The translations under genes were made by a program, and so were the position numbers. The notes under the pieces are model-generated. The model did not search any database. It was not told where the DNA came from and saw only the letters and a program-made list of their open reading frames with translations. From Pseudomonas frederiksbergensis (GTDB lineage: Bacteria; Pseudomonadota; Gammaproteobacteria; Pseudomonadales; Pseudomonadaceae): a stretch of 64,000 nucleotides of DNA. Positions 1 to 8,622 of the stretch are shown here, one piece after another; within the stretch, counting starts at the first letter, position 1; each line of letters begins with the position of its first letter. The stretch covers positions 4,794,001 through 4,858,000 of the forward strand of contig NZ_CP018319.1 in assembly GCF_001952935.1 (NCBI RefSeq), in the 5' to 3' direction.

Positions 1-17
1 AGTTGGCCAAACGCTAA
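1..17 (+). CDS. 3' end of an upstream gene (partial)
   Basis: Only the last five codons and a TAA stop (15-17) lie in the window, reading ELAKR. The same ending recurs at 143-229, where 28 codons of the tail are preserved inside a tandem duplication. The duplicated tail, which includes the stretch SVAPRIYLLSRM, does not identify the protein family. Confidence 0.6.
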
Positions 18-27
18 TCCCACCACT

Positions 28-140
28 GATCGTTCCCACGCTCCCGCGTGGGAATGCCTCAACGGACGCTCTGCGTTCGGCTTTGGAGGGGACGCGGAGC
101 GTCCCGGGCTGCATTCCCACGCAGAGCGTGGGAACGATCA
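28..140. repeat. Long intergenic repeat, copy 1 (GATCGTTCCC family)
   Basis: This is a 113 bp element with terminal inverted repeats: it begins GATCGTTCCCACGC and ends GCGTGGGAACGATC. Internally there is a short hairpin around CACGCTCCCGCGTG and a second around GACGCGGAGCGTC. Other copies lie at 240, 14990, 17532, 19354, 23184 (minimal), 27154 and 49805. Confidence 0.85.
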
Positions 141-239
141 GTCCGTCGGAGGAATACGCGGAGGTCGAGAGCGTGGCGCCGCGGATTTATCTGTTGTCGC
201 GGATGATCATGGAGTTGGCCAAACGCTAATCCCACCACT

Positions 240-352
240 GATCATTCCCACGCTCCCGCGTGGGAATGCCTCAACGGACGCTCTGCGTTCGGCTTTGGAG
301 GGGATGCGGAGCGTCCCGGGCTGCATTCCCACGCAGAGCGTGGGAACGATCA
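240..352. repeat. Long intergenic repeat, copy 2 (GATCGTTCCC family)
   Basis: This copy is nearly identical to the one at 28-140 and arose with it as part of the 212 bp duplication. A degenerate half REP follows at about 372-395, upstream of the converging end of the next gene. Nothing else is visible between 18 and 415. Confidence 0.85.
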
Positions 353-415
353 AAGTGGTGTGGCATCTGACGCTATCGCGAGCAGGTCAGTTCACCCGTC
401 AAACGCACTGAACGG

Positions 416-1285
416 TTATTCCTTAACGCTCATAAACTCTTCCGCCCAACGGATGTATTCCTCAGGCTGCGTATAGGTATGAGTCAACTCGGTCGCACTC
501 AGGTCCGATGCCTGCGTAAAGTACTGCCGTTGTTCCCGCAGGCTGTCATACGTGGCCTTGATCGCGGCGAAGTAGGCGCCGTGACCATCGATCGTGACCC
601 GCACGCCGAGTTCGGCCAGGCGTTTGTCGTCGCGCAGCAACGGGTTGCCGTAGGTGACCAGCATCAGCGGAACGCTCAGGTGCTCGGCGATTTGTTCGAG
701 GTGGTCGAAGTCCCGCACGCCCACCATGCAAATGCCGTCCGCACCGGCCTGCTGGTAATGACAGGTACGGCTGATGACTTCCTGCACCGGCAGGATTCCA
801 GCGTTGGTGCGGGCGATGATTGCCATTTCCGAGTCGACCCGGGCTTCCAGTGCCGCACGAATTTTGCCGACGCCTTCCGCCACCCCGATCAGGTCGGTGG
901 ACTTGCGGCCGAACTGGGCGGGCAGGAGCGTGTCTTCGATGGTCAGGGCGGCGACACCGGCGCGCTCGAGTTCGACGATGGTGCGCATGACATTGAGCGC
1001 ATTGCCGTAGCCGTGGTCGGCGTCGGCGATCACCGGCAATTGAGCAACGCGGCCAATGCGAGTGGCCTGCTCGGCGAACTCGCTGAGGGTGATCAAGGCA
1101 AAGTCGGGGGCGCCCAGTACCTGTAACGATGCGACCGAACCGCCCAGGATCCCTACCTCAAAACCCAAGTCAGCGGCAATGCGGGCCGACATCGGGTCGA
1201 AGACCGAGGCGGTGTGATAGCAGGCGCTGGAAGCGAAAAGCTCGCGAAAGTTACGGCGTAAATCTTGATGAGAAAGCCTGGACAT
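416..1285 (-). CDS. Oxaloacetate decarboxylase (isocitrate lyase/PEP mutase superfamily)
   Basis: The 289-residue product belongs to the isocitrate lyase/PEP mutase superfamily and most resembles the Pseudomonas oxaloacetate decarboxylase typified by PA4872, which releases CO2 from oxaloacetate to give pyruvate. The metal-site segment ADADHGYGN lies near residue 88. Y212 (VTYGNP) and H235 (IDGHGAY) fall at the positions that I recall distinguish PA4872 from true lyases and mutases. The ATG at 1285 was chosen because the upstream in-frame TTG would add 17 non-conserved residues. The gene follows the succinyltransferase pair after 129 bp on the same strand and may be a separate unit. Confidence 0.85.
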   Translation of the reverse strand: MSRLSHQDLRRNFRELFASSACYHTASVFDPMSARIAADLGFEVGILGGSVASLQVLGAPDFALITLSEFAEQATRIGRVAQLPVIADADHGYGNALNVMRTIVELERAGVAALTIEDTLLPAQFGRKSTDLIGVAEGVGKIRAALEARVDSEMAIIARTNAGILPVQEVISRTCHYQQAGADGICMVGVRDFDHLEQIAEHLSVPLMLVTYGNPLLRDDKRLAELGVRVTIDGHGAYFAAIKATYDSLREQRQYFTQASDLSATELTHTYTQPEEYIRWAEEFMSVKE

Positions 1286-1414
1286 ATGAGTTCCACCACT
1301 GCAAAGGGCATGGAAGGGCTTGAGCAAAAGTGTCAACGCCGAAGGAACAAAAGGCTATCACGCGGGCGGGGAAAGGATGATGACGATTTTCAGAGGCGGA
1401 TGGACCTGCGTCGG

Positions 1415-2452
1415 TCACGCCGCCACTGACTGCTGCTGTTGTTGATTAAGCAGTGGCACGGCGCGCACCGAATTGCCGGGTTGCAGTTGCAGGCGTTTGG
1501 CGGTGAGGCGGTCGACGATCAGGCTGTTGCCCACCAGTCTGGCCTGGGCGGCGGTGATGCGGCAGTTTTCCAGGCGACGGTTATGGATCAGCCACACCGG
1601 GGCCTGCTCGTCGGGCGTGCCGATGGCCAGCAGCAGCGGTTGGCTGTCGCGCACGGTGCGGATATTCGAGACCGGGGCTTCGATCACCGGGCCGGCGTCA
1701 AAGATGTCGATGTAACCCTTATGGGCAAAACCTTCGGCGGTGAGGATTTTCAGGGCCGGTTCGGTGTTCGGGTGCGCCTTGCCGATCACGGCCTGGGCCT
1801 GTTCGGTGAGCAGGCAAGTGTAAAGCGGTTGGCGTGGCATCAGTTCAGCGATGAACGACTTGCTGCCCAGCCCCGACAAGTGATCGGCGTGGCTGAAATC
1901 CATCTTGAAGAAGTGCCGGCCCAGGCTGTCCCAGAATGGCGAACAACCTTGTTCGTCGGCGCTGCCACGCAGTTCGGCGATGAGTTTGTCGCCGAACAGG
2001 TGCGGAAACTCGGCCACAAACAACAACCGCCCCAACGACAGCAATCGACCGTTACTGCCCTGGCGTTGATCGGGTCGCAGAAACAGCGAGCAAATCTCCG
2101 ATTGGCCGGTCATTTCATTGTTCAGGAACAACGTCGGAATCTGTCGCCGGATACCCAGGTCCGGTGACGAACTGACCGTGAGCCCGACCCGGTAGTTGTA
2201 CCAGGGCTCGCGCAGGCCTACGGCGCCGACCAGAGCGCTGACACCCACCAATTGCTGATCGTCATCCTCGAGTACGAAGAGGTAATCGGCATCGGCGCGT
2301 TCGACCTGTTCGGCGAAGGTTCGTTGGGCCCAGCGTACCCGGTGGGACAGGCGTTCCTCGTTGGCCGGCAGGGTAGTGAAGCCGGGGCCGGCCTGGTGCA
2401 CCAGGTCCAGCAAGGCGGGCAGGTCGGTGACGCGAACCGGGCGGACAATCAT
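1415..2452 (-). CDS. Arginine N-succinyltransferase beta-subunit-like protein (AruG paralogue)
   Basis: This 345-residue protein spans the full AstA/AruG fold, with a GNAT-like N-terminal half (LFVLEDDDQQLVGVSAL) and the conserved segments CSPFWDSLGRHFF, FIAELMP and IDIFDAGPVIEA. AruF/AruG enzymes transfer succinyl from succinyl-CoA to the alpha-amino group of arginine or ornithine in the AST pathway. None of the other AST genes (aruC, aruD, aruB, aruE) is nearby, so this is probably a paralogue dedicated to another amine. The ATG at 2452 has AAGGAG seven bases upstream. It lies 61 bp after the alpha-like gene. The C-terminus is glutamine-rich (NQQQQQS). Confidence 0.85.
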   Translation of the reverse strand: MIVRPVRVTDLPALLDLVHQAGPGFTTLPANEERLSHRVRWAQRTFAEQVERADADYLFVLEDDDQQLVGVSALVGAVGLREPWYNYRVGLTVSSSPDLGIRRQIPTLFLNNEMTGQSEICSLFLRPDQRQGSNGRLLSLGRLLFVAEFPHLFGDKLIAELRGSADEQGCSPFWDSLGRHFFKMDFSHADHLSGLGSKSFIAELMPRQPLYTCLLTEQAQAVIGKAHPNTEPALKILTAEGFAHKGYIDIFDAGPVIEAPVSNIRTVRDSQPLLLAIGTPDEQAPVWLIHNRRLENCRITAAQARLVGNSLIVDRLTAKRLQLQPGNSVRAVPLLNQQQQQSVAA

Positions 2453-2513
2453 GATGCAACTCCTTCTGCACGCCCGCTCGGGCGCTGTCGTTGGGCGCGG
2501 GGCCGGGTGATGC

Positions 2514-3530
2514 TCACAGGGCGATCAGCCGGATAGGGCTGCCTTCGGTCACGTTCAGGGCGGCGCACATCTCGGCGCTCAACCCCACAGGTTGCCCGGC
2601 CTGGTAATCCAGATCGGCAACGATGGCGCGGTAGTCCTTCAGCGAATCGTTGCTCACCAGATAGCTGCCAAGGGCATCGATGGTCGCACCCGGTTTCGCC
2701 GTGCCGGTCTGGCTCTGGGCGATGGAGCGGATGCCGGGAGTGCGCGCATACAACGTCGGACCGCCGTCGAACAGGTCGATGTAGCTGTTGGTTTCGAAGC
2801 CTTCGCGCTCGAGGATATCGAAAGCCTCCTGGCCATCGGGGTGGATGCGGCCGATGCAGTCCTGCGCCGCCTGGGGCAGCATTGGCACGTAGATCGGGTA
2901 TTGCGGCATCAGTTCGGCGAGGAAGGTTCGGCTTTCCAGGCCGCAAAGTCGCTCGGCCTCGACGTAGGGTAGGTCGAAAAAGTGCTTGCCCACGGCATCC
3001 CAGAACGGCGAGTGCCCTTCATCGCTGCTGAAGCCGACAATCTCGGTGATGACGGCTTCGGAAAAGCGTCGCGAGTGGGCGGCGATGAACAATAGCCGCG
3101 CCCGGGATAGCAGTTCAGAGAACCGTGTGCGCACCAGCGCTGCGTCAATATGAAAACCGCGCAGCAAGGTATGGCCGCTGAGGTCGTGGCACAACGACAA
3201 CGCGGGCACGCCGTGCTCGATGTTCAGCTCCCGCGAGGCGCTGGTGAAATGCCGGTTGCGCAAGCTGTAGAACGGCTCGCTGAAACCGGCGGTGGCCAGG
3301 ATCTCCGAGCAGCCCACCAAGCGCTCTCGGGTCAGATCTTCCAGCACGAAGAAATAGTTCTCCGGGCCGTGACTCTCAACGTCTTTTTCGAACGAGGCGC
3401 AGGAGTCGAGAATCTTCTCGCGCAGGCATTCGGTATCGTCCGGCAAGGACGTGACGCCTACCAGACTGTCGCGCGCCAGTTGCTGCAACTGGGGCAGGTC
3501 GGTTAACTCGACTGGACGTAAGACCAGCAT
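2514..3530 (-). CDS. Arginine N-succinyltransferase alpha-subunit-like protein (AruF paralogue)
   Basis: This is a 338-residue AstA-family protein with the typical landmarks YFFVLEDLTRERLVGCSEI, LSLCHDLSGH, SPFWDAVGKHFFDLPY, FLAELMPQYPIYVP and YIDLFDGGPTL. With the downstream beta-like gene it should form a heteromeric succinyl-CoA:amine N-succinyltransferase. Its segments differ from the canonical Pseudomonas AruF as I remember it, so I read it as a second copy with an altered substrate. The ATG at 3530 has AGGAG eight bases upstream. The permease gene lies 119 bp upstream on the same strand. Confidence 0.85.
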   Translation of the reverse strand: MLVLRPVELTDLPQLQQLARDSLVGVTSLPDDTECLREKILDSCASFEKDVESHGPENYFFVLEDLTRERLVGCSEILATAGFSEPFYSLRNRHFTSASRELNIEHGVPALSLCHDLSGHTLLRGFHIDAALVRTRFSELLSRARLLFIAAHSRRFSEAVITEIVGFSSDEGHSPFWDAVGKHFFDLPYVEAERLCGLESRTFLAELMPQYPIYVPMLPQAAQDCIGRIHPDGQEAFDILEREGFETNSYIDLFDGGPTLYARTPGIRSIAQSQTGTAKPGATIDALGSYLVSNDSLKDYRAIVADLDYQAGQPVGLSAEMCAALNVTEGSPIRLIAL

Positions 3531-3649
3531 GGATGCACTCCTGTATCAAAGGGTTCAGCGGTTGGCACCGAACCTGACTATCACTGTCGGTTTCCACGCG
3601 TTCAATCGGCGGTCGCCTGAATTTTTGTCAGACGCCGCTCTTTTTCTTG

Positions 3650-4999
3650 TCAGCCGTTGCTTGGGTCGGGCAGTGCTGCACGGCTGCCCAGTTTGTTGAG
3701 TACAAACAGGTAGACCAGGCCCAGGGCAATCCAGATCAGGCCGAGTTTCTGCGCATCGACGCCCATGTTGTACATGATCGCCGCGACGATGATGAAGCCG
3801 ATCACCGGGCAGATCAGGTGACGGATGACCTGGCCGGATTTCTGCCGGCGCCAGTAGTAGTTGATGACCGTCAGGTGCAGCAACATGAAACCGCTCAGTG
3901 CGCCGAAATTCACCAGCGAGGTAAGGGTGTCCACCGAGTTGATGAACAGGTAGCAGATCAGCAGCGACAGCACGGCCACCAGGTAGATGCTCACGTACGG
4001 CGTATTGTGTTTGGGATGAATCTTGGCCAGAACCTTTGGCAACTTGCCGTCCCGGGCCATGCCGAACAGCAGACGAGACACTGCCGCTTGGGAGGTGATT
4101 GCCACCGCCACACCCCAGGCCAGTGCGGTCGCCACGGCGGTCAGGGTGGCCAGCCAGCTGCCGGCCGCGAGTTCAGCGATTTCATAAAAAGCCGTGTCAG
4201 CCGTTTTGAAACCCATGCCGGCCGCCAGGTCTGTCGCAATCCAGGTCTGCACGACGAAGATCACGCCCATGACCACCAGCGTGATCAGCGCGGCCTTGCC
4301 GACGCTGCGGCCCGGGTCACCCTTGATCTCTTCGGCGAGGGTGGAAATCGCATCGAAACCGAGGAACGACAGCACCGCAATCGACACCGCTTGCATCAGC
4401 AGGGCGAAGTTGAATGTCTCGGGGTTGTACAACGGCGCCAGTGTCAGCTGACCGTTACCGCCGCCGCTGTGCAGTGCGTTCCAGGCGTAGAACAGGAAGA
4501 TCCCCAGCACCACCAGTTGCGCCAGCAGAAAGATGATGTTCATTCGCGCGGTGAAGGTGATGCCGCGCAAGTTAACGAAGGTCGCGCTGACCAGGAAGGC
4601 CAGGATGAAACCGACCTTCGGAATGTCCGGGTACAAATGGTTCAGGGCCATGGCCGCGTACACATACAGCAGCGGCGGAATCAGCAGGTAATCGAGGAGC
4701 ATCAGCCAGCCGGCGATAAACCCTGCGTGCGGGTTCAGGCCCCGTTGCGCGTAGGAATAAACCGAACCGGCAATCGGAAAGGCCCGGGCCATGCTGCCGT
4801 AACTCAGGGCAGTGAAGAGCATCGCCACCATGCCGATGATGTAGGCCAGCGGTACCAGCCCTGGCGCCTCGGCGTTGACGTAGCCATACACACCGAACGG
4901 TGCGATGGGGATCATGAAGATCATGCCGTACACCACCAGGTCGGTCAGCGACAGGCTGCGTTTTAACTCTTGCTTGTAGCCGAATTCTTCTATTTCCAT
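3650..4999 (-). CDS. APC-family amino acid/polyamine permease
   Basis: The 449-residue product is an inner-membrane transporter with about 12 hydrophobic helices. The N-terminus (LSLTDLVVYGMIFMIPIAPFGVYG) is characteristic of APC amino acid/polyamine permeases, including the PuuP putrescine group. It is the only transporter in the cluster and presumably imports the amine or amino acid that the succinyltransferase and ligase act on. The ATG at 4999 is preceded by AAGGAG. The cation or amino acid transported cannot be read from the sequence. Confidence 0.85.
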   Translation of the reverse strand: MEIEEFGYKQELKRSLSLTDLVVYGMIFMIPIAPFGVYGYVNAEAPGLVPLAYIIGMVAMLFTALSYGSMARAFPIAGSVYSYAQRGLNPHAGFIAGWLMLLDYLLIPPLLYVYAAMALNHLYPDIPKVGFILAFLVSATFVNLRGITFTARMNIIFLLAQLVVLGIFLFYAWNALHSGGGNGQLTLAPLYNPETFNFALLMQAVSIAVLSFLGFDAISTLAEEIKGDPGRSVGKAALITLVVMGVIFVVQTWIATDLAAGMGFKTADTAFYEIAELAAGSWLATLTAVATALAWGVAVAITSQAAVSRLLFGMARDGKLPKVLAKIHPKHNTPYVSIYLVAVLSLLICYLFINSVDTLTSLVNFGALSGFMLLHLTVINYYWRRQKSGQVIRHLICPVIGFIIVAAIMYNMGVDAQKLGLIWIALGLVYLFVLNKLGSRAALPDPSNG

Positions 5000-5056
5000 G
5001 AAGCCTTTCTCCTTGGGATGAAAGCAGCTGCAAGCTGCGAGTTTGAAGCGATTGCT

Positions 5057-5809
5057 TTACAACAGTGGCGCCAGGTATTCGGTAAAACGACGGACATTTT
5101 CAGGCGTGCGCAGCAGGTCGTTGCGCACCTCGATCAACACCGATTCCAGCCCTCGTGCATCGCCATGGACCGGCACGGTCATGTCGCCCAGCGGGTTGAT
5201 TTTGTACGGTTCATTACCGGCAACCTTCAATGGATGCCGGCGCAGGCCATCGATCAAACGCTGGGCATATTCCACGCCCTTGCCAAACAACACGCCGACT
5301 TCCAGCGCACGAGGCTGGTCGTGATAGACCGGTGTGAAACTGTGAACTCCCACCACCCGCACCGTTCGTCCTTGAGCGACACGCTCGTCGATCAAGTCAG
5401 TCAGACGCGAATGAAACGGCTCGAACAAAGATTGCCGACGATACTCGCGGGTGGCTTCATCCAGGTCCCGGTTGCCCGGCACCTGATAGATTTCGCTCTG
5501 TGCCGGAATGCTGTCCGGGGCTTGCAGCGGTCGGTTGAGGTCCACCAGCAGCCGTGAATAATTGGCCGCCAACAAGGTTGCGCCCAACGCTCGGGCCAAA
5601 CCCTCGGCCAGCGCCAGGGCGCCGATGTCCCAGGCGATGTGCTCGCGGGCCGCCTCGTGACTCAAGCCCAGGTCATTCAACCCGGCCGGAATAAAACGGC
5701 TGGCGTGCTCGCACACCAGAATCAACGGGTGATCGGAGTCTTCCCGACTCAGGGTGTACGCGGGCCCGGTGTAAAGACCGAACTCAGCAGATTCAGTACA
5801 GGCGCGCAT
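5057..5809 (-). CDS. N-formylglutamate amidohydrolase family protein
   Basis: This roughly 250-residue protein shows the family landmarks ILVCEHASRFIP, IAWDIGA, LLVDLNRP, GVHSFTP and VLIEVRNDL. Family members hydrolyse N-formylglutamate to glutamate and formate in histidine degradation. No other hut gene is present, and the adjacent glutamine-synthetase-like ligase suggests it hydrolyses a gamma-glutamyl or N-acyl intermediate instead. The start is ambiguous: the ATG at 5809 has a GTGAG close upstream, and an in-frame GTG lies at 5818. Either way the gene overlaps the end of the ligase gene, which implies translational coupling. Confidence 0.8.
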   Translation of the reverse strand: MRACTESAEFGLYTGPAYTLSREDSDHPLILVCEHASRFIPAGLNDLGLSHEAAREHIAWDIGALALAEGLARALGATLLAANYSRLLVDLNRPLQAPDSIPAQSEIYQVPGNRDLDEATREYRRQSLFEPFHSRLTDLIDERVAQGRTVRVVGVHSFTPVYHDQPRALEVGVLFGKGVEYAQRLIDGLRRHPLKVAGNEPYKINPLGDMTVPVHGDARGLESVLIEVRNDLLRTPENVRRFTEYLAPLL

Positions 5810-7124
5810 AGTGCTCACAGCGTTCGGCGGGCGACAGCTGTTCCGTCAGGGTCAGTTCCTCGGTTTTCAGGGCGAAGTAGGTGTCCAGCAACGCGCTCGG
5901 CAAGGCCTCGATCAGCGCCTCGCTATTGCGCAGGCAATCCAGGGCCTGGGCAAGGGACGCGGGCAGGGCGACGATGCCGCGTGCCTGGCGTTGTTCTTCG
6001 TTCAGGGAGTCGGGGACTTCATCGGTGATTGCGTTCAAGGCCAGGCGTTGCTCGATGCCCAGCCGGCCGGCAATCAGCAGCGCAGCCATGGCCAGGTGCG
6101 GTGAGGACGTGGCGTCCATGGCGCGAAATTCCAGGTTGTATTGTGACGCCACCGATTTGCCGCCCAGGCTTGTCGTCGGGCAGATTCGCAGCGCTGCTTC
6201 GCGGTTGCGTTGCCCGAGGCACGCGTAGGATGCGCTCCAGTGATGGGGCTGCAAACGTTCGTAAGATACCGGCGTTGGCGCGGTAAACGCACAGAGTGCG
6301 GGCAGGTAATGCAGGATGCCGGCGGCCCAGTGCTGGCCGAGAGTCGACAAGCCATTGGTGGTGCCGGCGTCGTACATCACTGGTTGGCCCGCCAGGTCCA
6401 ACAGGCTGATGTGCAGGTGCACACCGTTGCACACCGCATGCTCCGAGGTCTTGGGCGCGAAGCTCAACGCCAGGCCCATTTGCCGGGCGATCTCGCGAGT
6501 GATTTCACGCACGTTCACCGCGCGATCGGCAGCGGCCACCCCAAGGGTCGGGCGGCAAGTGATTTCGTATTGATGCTTGCCGTACTCAGGCAGGAACATT
6601 TCCGGCTCGACGCCACCGGCCCGCAGGGCGCCGAGCAGCCAACCGCCAAACTCGGCCCCCTGACGCTGGGCTTGCAGGGAAAACGCCAGGTGTTCAACGT
6701 CGCCGGTGTTCAAGTTGAATTCATGCTCGAACGCCGCATTGATTTGCAAGCCCAACTCGACGCGATAACGCTCCACCTCGTTGCGCAACAACGTACGCGG
6801 GCAGGCCCCCCACGGGCGACCATCGGTTTCGCAAATGTCACTGTGCATGAAATCCAGTGCCGGGGCATTGGCATCCGGGCCGTTGTCGACCGTCACTCGA
6901 CTGAGCAGGTCGGGCGTCAGCCGCAAATCACCATAAGCGCCCCACGGGTTGGTGTAGGCGATGATGTCTTGCGGGGTCAGCGCACTGTTGGCCGGCACCC
7001 AGCCACACCCCATCTTTAGATAGCGCTCGAGTTCGTCCGTGGGAAAGGAGCGTCCACGCGTCACGCCGATCAGGTCGGTGGTGACGAGAGTGGTCATGGG
7101 CAGTGGCAGCAGACGCTCGCTCAT
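5793..7124 (-). CDS. Glutamine synthetase-like ligase (gamma-glutamylamine synthetase type)
   Basis: This 443-residue protein is of glutamine synthetase type, with an N-terminal substrate-binding part and a C-terminal catalytic barrel. Recognisable stretches include FEHEFNL, FLPEYGKHQYEIT, GVHLHISL and LEFRAMDATSSPHLAMAALL. It belongs to the non-canonical group (PuuA, GlnA3/4-like) that couples glutamate to amines at the expense of ATP, not to housekeeping GlnA. The ATG at 7124 overlaps the stop of the hydrolase gene by ATGA. A longer frame exists upstream, but it only mirrors the neighbouring gene. The substrate is unknown. Confidence 0.85.
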   Translation of the reverse strand: MSERLLPLPMTTLVTTDLIGVTRGRSFPTDELERYLKMGCGWVPANSALTPQDIIAYTNPWGAYGDLRLTPDLLSRVTVDNGPDANAPALDFMHSDICETDGRPWGACPRTLLRNEVERYRVELGLQINAAFEHEFNLNTGDVEHLAFSLQAQRQGAEFGGWLLGALRAGGVEPEMFLPEYGKHQYEITCRPTLGVAAADRAVNVREITREIARQMGLALSFAPKTSEHAVCNGVHLHISLLDLAGQPVMYDAGTTNGLSTLGQHWAAGILHYLPALCAFTAPTPVSYERLQPHHWSASYACLGQRNREAALRICPTTSLGGKSVASQYNLEFRAMDATSSPHLAMAALLIAGRLGIEQRLALNAITDEVPDSLNEEQRQARGIVALPASLAQALDCLRNSEALIEALPSALLDTYFALKTEELTLTEQLSPAERCEHYARLY

Positions 7125-7765
7125 GCCTGCATCTCCTGCAACCGGCCAAGCACGGTCTGGGTGTCGGTGATCCAGCAGTAACCCCTGATTGCATTCAGGC
7201 AGGCCTGATGCCGCGCGGGCGTATAAGTCGCGCAGGCATCTTCCACCAGCGTCACCAGATAACCGCGGTCGGCGGCATCGCGCACGGCCATGTCCACGCA
7301 CTGGTCGGTGACGATGCCGGCGATGATCAGGTGCCGCGTCCCGAGGTTGCGCAGCACGTAGTCGATATTGGTGGAATTGAAGACCCCGGACGAGGTCTTG
7401 GGCAGTACGATTTCGTTTTCTGCCGGGGTCAGGTCGTCGATGATCCGTGCTGGCGGGCTGCCCTTGGGCAAGTGCATGTCCGAGAACTTGTGGTCCAGCG
7501 AGCGGTCGCGGCCATCGGCGGTGAGGCTTTCGATGATCGTGTGCAGCACGTTTTGCCGGGCGCTGCGAAAAGCGCTGAGCAGCCGGCGTTGATTGGGCAC
7601 CACTTGCATGTGGGTGCGGGTCAGGAAGTATTCGGCATCCGGCCCGTTGAGGTGCGGGTCGAACTGCGGCTCAAGCCAGGCGCGTTGCATGTCCACCAGT
7701 AACAGCGCGGTGTGATCGGTGACGAATGGCAAATCCCGAGGTGAGTGGTGGGGGAGCTTGAACAT
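7121..7765 (-). CDS. Isochorismatase-family cysteine hydrolase
   Basis: This 214-residue hydrolase carries the family triad: D25 (LLLVDMQ), K123 (LPKTSSGVFNSTN) and C156 (GIVTDQCVDMAVRDA). Members cleave C-N bonds such as N-carbamoylsarcosine or nicotinamide, or vinyl ethers. In this operon an amidase role on an N-acyl or carbamoyl intermediate is plausible but inferred. The ATG at 7765 has GGAGG ten bases upstream. The regulator gene ends two bases before it, and its own stop overlaps the ligase start, so regulator, hydrolase and ligase form one tight unit. Confidence 0.85.
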   Translation of the reverse strand: MFKLPHHSPRDLPFVTDHTALLLVDMQRAWLEPQFDPHLNGPDAEYFLTRTHMQVVPNQRRLLSAFRSARQNVLHTIIESLTADGRDRSLDHKFSDMHLPKGSPPARIIDDLTPAENEIVLPKTSSGVFNSTNIDYVLRNLGTRHLIIAGIVTDQCVDMAVRDAADRGYLVTLVEDACATYTPARHQACLNAIRGYCWITDTQTVLGRLQEMQA

Positions 7766-7767
7766 CC

Positions 7768-8622
7768 TTATTTTTCCTCCAGCAGGTGGGTGTCGAAGTC
7801 GGTCCGCAGGGCGTCGATGCCTTCCAGGCGATCGGCCAAGTCCGGACTGCGCAGGGTCAGGCAGGCGATCAGCGCTTCGACCTGGGCCAGCGCCGGAACC
7901 AGAGTGTCGAAGGCCGACACCGATTCCACTGGCGCACTGATGATCAGGTCGGCCATTTCCCGCAACGGTGAAGCATAGATGTCAGTGAACAACACCACGC
8001 GTGCATAGCGACTTTTCGCCGCATTGGCCACGCGCAGGGCCTGTGACTGATAGCGGCGATAGTCGAACACCAGCACCACGTCCTGGCGCTGCACGTCGAA
8101 CAAACGGTCGGGCAGTTGCGCGTTGTCTTCCAGGGCGAAACAACCTGGGCGCAGCAAGCGCAAGTGATTGAGTAAATAACTGGCGAGGAAACTGCTGAAG
8201 CGCCCGCCGAAGCAATGCACCTGATGGCGGGCGTCGAGCAGCCATTCCAGTAGAATCCGCACATCTTCGGGTTGGGTCAGCGCATGGGTGTCCACCAGCG
8301 CTCGATGGCTGTGCGCCAGATATTGGCTCCAGGCGTCGCCTTTCTGAAGATGAGCACGGGGTTGCAACAGCGTGCTGGGAGAACGGAGGCGGTGGTCCAT
8401 GTCGCTGAGCAGGGCATCCTGGAAATCGGCATAACCGCTGAAACCCAGTTTTTTGACCAGTCGCACGATGGTGGGATCGCTGACACCGGCATGTTCGGCC
8501 AAACGTGACATCGGGCCCAGTCCGTTACGCGGGTACTGGTCCAGCAACGCACGGATCACTTTGCGTTCCGACGGCGTAAGGTCCAGGCCGGGATCGGTGA
8601 TCAGGTCTCTGAGAGAAGGCAT
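7768..8622 (-). CDS. RpiR/MurR-family transcriptional regulator
   Basis: This 284-residue regulator has an N-terminal helix-turn-helix (SRLAEHAGVSDPTIVRLVKKLGF region, residues about 37-63) followed by an SIS domain (about 120-260) that usually binds a phosphosugar. Here the effector may be an amine pathway intermediate. It is the first gene of the minus-strand operon and probably controls it and itself. The ATG at 8622 has AGGAG six bases upstream. The AT-rich region immediately upstream is the likely operator region. Confidence 0.85.
   Translation of the reverse strand: MPSLRDLITDPGLDLTPSERKVIRALLDQYPRNGLGPMSRLAEHAGVSDPTIVRLVKKLGFSGYADFQDALLSDMDHRLRSPSTLLQPRAHLQKGDAWSQYLAHSHRALVDTHALTQPEDVRILLEWLLDARHQVHCFGGRFSSFLASYLLNHLRLLRPGCFALEDNAQLPDRLFDVQRQDVVLVFDYRRYQSQALRVANAAKSRYARVVLFTDIYASPLREMADLIISAPVESVSAFDTLVPALAQVEALIACLTLRSPDLADRLEGIDALRTDFDTHLLEEK

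Larger units (their letters stand above)
1..352. repeat. 212 bp tandem duplication carrying a gene tail and a long repeat
   Basis: Bases 1-140 recur at 213-352 with only two substitutions, at 32/244 and 93/305. Each copy holds the gene ending ELAKR-stop and one complete long GATCGTTCCC repeat. The spacer at 141-212 carries a further part of the gene tail, so the duplicated unit is 212 bp. The remnant at 143-229 reads as 28 codons ending in TAA and is not expected to be expressed. Confidence 0.85.

Noticed and set aside
3647..4966. 439-codon plus-strand frame over the APC permease
   Set aside because: The opposite strand encodes an obvious permease with membrane helices; this frame is a histidine- and glutamine-rich shadow.
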